NCBI RefSeq assembly: GCF_014206875.1
Contig: NZ_JACIJO010000002.1
Span: forward strand, 1,292,006-1,356,005
Length of the DNA: 64,000 nt
Direction of reading: 5' to 3'
Source of the DNA: Algoriphagus iocasae
GTDB taxonomy: Bacteria > Bacteroidota > Bacteroidia > Cytophagales > Cyclobacteriaceae
Position numbers and translations under genes: made by a program. Positions 61,627 through 64,000 of this stretch are shown piece by piece. The notes under the pieces are model-generated. The model did no database searches. It saw only the letters and a list, made by a program, of their open reading frames with translations, and was not told where the DNA came from. The first letter of the stretch is position 1; each line of letters opens with the position of its first letter.

Positions 61627-62661
61627 TTATACAGGTTTTAAAACACTTTTTACAACTTCTCCGCTATGCATTTTCTCAAAGGCTTCATGCCATTGGGTAA
61701 TTGGCCAAATGCCTCCGATAATAGGTTTTACATCTAATGTCCCGCTGGCAAGCAAGCCAAGAACTTTCTCCCAAATCGGCCAGTTATGGCTGAAACTCCC
61801 TTGAAGTCTTACATTTTTTTGGACGATTGGGTCTAAAGAAAAATTGCAGGGTGTGGGTCCCCAGCCAACTTTGGTGATCTGTCCATTTGGGCGAACAAGT
61901 TGCATCGCGATCTTTAAAGTTTCACTGACTCCGGCAGCGTCGACGACTAAATCAGCTCCCAATCCGTCTCTTTTTCTCGCCCATTCAGAAGCGTCATTTA
62001 TTATTGGAGTGATTCCATAACTTTTCGCGATTTCCAGTCTTCCTCGGTCTTTTTCCAAACCCAGAATTGCCACATCTCCACCACAGATTTTCGCCACTGC
62101 TGCGCAAAGAATCCCGATAGTCCCTGGTCCAATGACGATTACTCGATCTCCGGGTTTGATGTGCGAGTTCACTGCTACGGCATTGTAGGCTACGGAGCAT
62201 GGTTCGGTAAGGCAAGCTTCCTCAAACGAAAGTCCTTCAGGTACATGATGCAGGCATCGCGCAGGAACTCTCACAAATCTAGTCATGGCGCCATTGACGC
62301 CATAACCAAACCCTTTTCTGGTGGGATCAAGGTTGTACAATCCGGATTTGCTCATGGGGTTTTGTGGGTCGATTACAGCGGCGGTTTCACTTACTACCCG
62401 ATCACCGACTTTCCAGCCGGTCACCCGATCTCCCACAGAAGCTATTTTTCCTCCAAACTCATGACCTAAAACCACGGGGTAGTTCACGGGCCAAGAATGA
62501 TCGGAAGTCCACTGGTGCAGATCGCTTCCGCAGACCCCTACATTTTCAACCTCCAATAAAATATCTTCTTCACCAATTTCGGGGACAGGGATCTCTCTTA
62601 TTTCTACAGAATGCTTTTTCTCAGCGTAGTTGACTACGGCTGCATTTTTGGTGCTGGACAT
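61627..62661 (-). CDS. Zinc-dependent medium-chain alcohol/polyol dehydrogenase
   Basis: The start at 62661 (MSSTKNAAVVNYAEKKHSVE) is chosen over the longer frame, which would overlap the upstream gene. The product has 344 residues. Catalytic zinc ligands are Cys in VGVCGSDLHQW and His/Glu in VVLGHEFGGKIASVGD. The Rossmann motif is VIVIGPGTIGILCAAVAKIC. The lobe that usually carries four structural-zinc cysteines has none here (SETAAVIDPQNPMSKSGL), so it holds only the catalytic zinc, as in sorbitol dehydrogenase relatives. It starts two bases after the HPS-like gene. A polyol or sugar-acid substrate is likely. Confidence 0.9.
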   Translation of the reverse strand: MSSTKNAAVVNYAEKKHSVEIREIPVPEIGEEDILLEVENVGVCGSDLHQWTSDHSWPVNYPVVLGHEFGGKIASVGDRVTGWKVGDRVVSETAAVIDPQNPMSKSGLYNLDPTRKGFGYGVNGAMTRFVRVPARCLHHVPEGLSFEEACLTEPCSVAYNAVAVNSHIKPGDRVIVIGPGTIGILCAAVAKICGGDVAILGLEKDRGRLEIAKSYGITPIINDASEWARKRDGLGADLVVDAAGVSETLKIAMQLVRPNGQITKVGWGPTPCNFSLDPIVQKNVRLQGSFSHNWPIWEKVLGLLASGTLDVKPIIGGIWPITQWHEAFEKMHSGEVVKSVLKPV

Positions 62662-62663
62662 GG

Positions 62664-63371
62664 TTAGGTTTTTTTGGGTAAAACAGTTGTTTGACTGTGG
62701 ATTGCTTCGCAAATCATACGGAGTGAGCCCTCCAGATCACCACTGGCAGTTTTGAAAGAATCGGCATCTATGGTCAAAGGAGCTCCTAAAACCACCAATG
62801 GCGCACCGTATTGTGGGCATTGGATGGCTTGTTCCAGAGATAAACCGCCAACCGCCTGCACAGGGATATTGACAGCTTCCACTACTTCTCGGAGTTGATC
62901 CAATGGGCTGGGCATTCTTTGGCCGGAGGCCGCAATTCCCCTTCTTTCATCATAGCCGATATGATGGATCACATAGTCGCAGCCTAAATCTTCTAAAAAC
63001 TTTGCGCCATCCACCATGCTTTCACAGACCATGTTGTCTCCCATGACTTTTGCACCGAAATCCTTACCAGCCTGCACGACACATTTAATTGTTTCAGCAT
63101 GTGCTCTTGCCATGACTACTACATGGGTGGCACCAGCTCTCGCCATCATTTCTGCTTCGAGGTAGCCTCCATCCATGGTTTTGAGATCTGCTACGATTGG
63201 AACACCAGGAAATGCTTCCCGCAACTTTCTGACTCCATGAAGTCCTTCTGCTAAAATCAATGGAGTTCCGGCTTCCAGCCAGTCGACTCCTGCTCTCATC
63301 GCCAAGGCTGCCGTTTCGAGCGCCTCATCAATGTTTATCAGATCCAGAGAGATCTGTACAATAGGTTTCAT
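62664..63371 (-). CDS. Hexulose-6-phosphate synthase/ketogulonate-6-phosphate decarboxylase family protein
   Basis: A 235-residue OMP-decarboxylase-superfamily TIM barrel: PIVQISLDLINIDEALETAA, VDWLEAGTPLILAEGLHGVR, the metal and catalytic motif VADLKTMDGGYLEAEMMARA and AVGGLSLEQAIQCPQYGAPL. It fits the HPS/KGPDC group, in which the DxKTMD loop binds Mg2+. Members either condense formaldehyde with ribulose 5-phosphate or decarboxylate 3-keto-L-gulonate 6-phosphate. The neighbours (dehydrogenases, lactonase, lyase) suggest a sugar-acid role rather than formaldehyde fixation. No separate 6-phospho-3-hexuloisomerase gene is beside it. Confidence 0.85.
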   Translation of the reverse strand: MKPIVQISLDLINIDEALETAALAMRAGVDWLEAGTPLILAEGLHGVRKLREAFPGVPIVADLKTMDGGYLEAEMMARAGATHVVVMARAHAETIKCVVQAGKDFGAKVMGDNMVCESMVDGAKFLEDLGCDYVIHHIGYDERRGIAASGQRMPSPLDQLREVVEAVNIPVQAVGGLSLEQAIQCPQYGAPLVVLGAPLTIDADSFKTASGDLEGSLRMICEAIHSQTTVLPKKT

Positions 63372-63465
63372 ATATTTTGGGTTTTGGTAAAAAAGTAAAC
63401 CTTAATATAAACCTTTTTTGAAATTGAATTAGAGGGTTGTATCCTGATTGCTTTTCTTCGCTCAA

Positions 63466-63496
63466 CAAAAAACCTCAGCCGTTTATGACTGAGGTT
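63466..63496 (-). terminator. Terminator of the edge gene
   Basis: AACCTCAG (63471-63478) pairs with CTGAGGTT (63489-63496), and on the minus strand a T-run follows. It separates the edge gene from the sugar-acid module, which therefore has its own promoter at about 63372-63465. Confidence 0.88.
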
Positions 63497-63515
63497 ACTT
63501 TGGTTTTGGATAGCA

Positions 63516-64000
63516 TTATTGCTGCAATCGAGCTTGGACTTCTTCGATTAGCCCTTCATATTTCTTTAGGATACGTGCCCAATCTTCAAATTTCTCATCG
63601 TCTTTAACCGTCACTTGGTTTTGACCATCTAGAAATGCCTCTTGGCTGATCAATTTGATCGCATATGCTAACTGATCTGAATTTCCTCCACTGCTCACGA
63701 TGACTCTGGTACGGATAATACTTGATTGGAAGTTTTGAACCTGCCAAGAAGTAGTCAAATAGCCCGTGTTAAAATCAACTGTTTCCAGGATGTCAAAATA
63801 TCTTGTGATAATGGAGCTTAGAATTCTCCAAGCTTCTTCAGGAGTATGCGCTGAGTTGACAGGAACGGTGATTCTCACATTTGCCAAATCCGATGAAACA
63901 GAAGAAGTATAGGCTTCATCCACATTCATTTCAATAAAATCAGTAACTGGAGGTTCCTGCATGTTTGGCTGATTGTAATAGTTCTTCACATAGCGAACAT
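63516..64000 (-). CDS. Hypothetical protein, truncated at the window edge
   Basis: At least 160 residues; the frame stays open to the window end. A GTG at 63989 is a possible start, but the sequence upstream of it (VRYVKNYYNQ) looks coding, so the real start is probably outside. The visible part is soluble, with beta-like ANVRITVPVNSAHTPEEAWR and ILETVDFNTGYLTTSWQVQN, and a C-terminal helix EDWARILKKYEGLIEEVQAR. I do not recognise the family. It is closed by its own terminator before the sugar-acid module. Confidence 0.6.
   Translation of the reverse strand, partial: VRYVKNYYNQPNMQEPPVTDFIEMNVDEAYTSSVSSDLANVRITVPVNSAHTPEEAWRILSSIITRYFDILETVDFNTGYLTTSWQVQNFQSSIIRTRVIVSSGGNSDQLAYAIKLISQEAFLDGQNQVTVKDDEKFEDWARILKKYEGLIEEVQARLQQ

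Overview
The window looks like chromosome of a Bacteroidota bacterium, most likely Cytophagales and close to Cyclobacteriaceae (Algoriphagus-like). The base composition is moderately AT-rich. Many secreted proteins have short signal peptides ending in AQ. Shine-Dalgarno sites are scarce, and several promoters fit the Bacteroidota -7 motif TAnnTTTG. Family content agrees: orphan TonB-plug proteins, an ABC permease/M1 peptidase fusion, a DUF5777 barrel, a ThuA protein and a 6-bladed propeller lipoprotein. Species assignment is inference; no rRNA is present.

Layout. 1-9624 (+): exported oxidoreductases and hydrolases. These are a carboxylesterase broken by an in-frame TAG, a PQQ-type sugar dehydrogenase lipoprotein, a Tat-exported aldo/keto reductase, an esterase, and a molybdenum hydroxylase cluster with two large subunits around one 2Fe-2S subunit. 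9625-10799 is a repeat-rich gap. 10800-17637: topoisomerase IB, a PD40 propeller protein, a Rieske/DUF5777/YceI trio, a GlxA-type regulator, two SRPBCC proteins and DoxX. 18154-22436 (+): argB-argD-argC-argJ, the acetylated (cyclic) half of arginine synthesis. 22495-29069: a Uma2 protein and a complete trans-4-hydroxy-L-proline degradation set (deaminase, semialdehyde dehydrogenase, epimerase, D-hydroxyproline dehydrogenase) with a divergent AraC regulator. 29281-36671: a small barrel protein, a 69-residue membrane protein, an ABC ATPase with a permease-M1 peptidase fusion, and a DUF885 protein.

36741-44619 (-): an ECF sigma/anti-sigma pair together with three proteins that carry a TonB-plug-like segment but no receptor barrel. 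44701-51432: gltX with a small companion, a ThuA protein, a propeller lipoprotein, and the rpsP-rimM-trmD-rplS ribosomal operon. 51579-52104 is the most unusual locus: a tiny GIY-YIG nuclease gene and an intact tRNA-Arg(CCT) are bracketed by a 5' and a 3' fragment of the same tRNA, and each fragment is interrupted by a CTGCCGG palindrome. 52170-56667: a sucrose-type module (LacI regulator, amylosucrase-like GH13, SLC45-like MFS transporter) with a candidate LacI operator. 56957-64000 (-): a sugar-acid or polysaccharide module (HPS/KGPDC-like aldolase or decarboxylase, Zn-alcohol dehydrogenase, SDR, sugar isomerase/epimerase, SMP-30 lactonase, heparinase II/III-like lyase) and a truncated hypothetical gene at the edge.

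Two families of dispersed palindromes (AACCTTCGAGGTT arms, and GTAC-periodic arrays) and the CTGCCGG palindrome recur in the window. No CRISPR array, insertion sequence, integrase or rRNA was seen.
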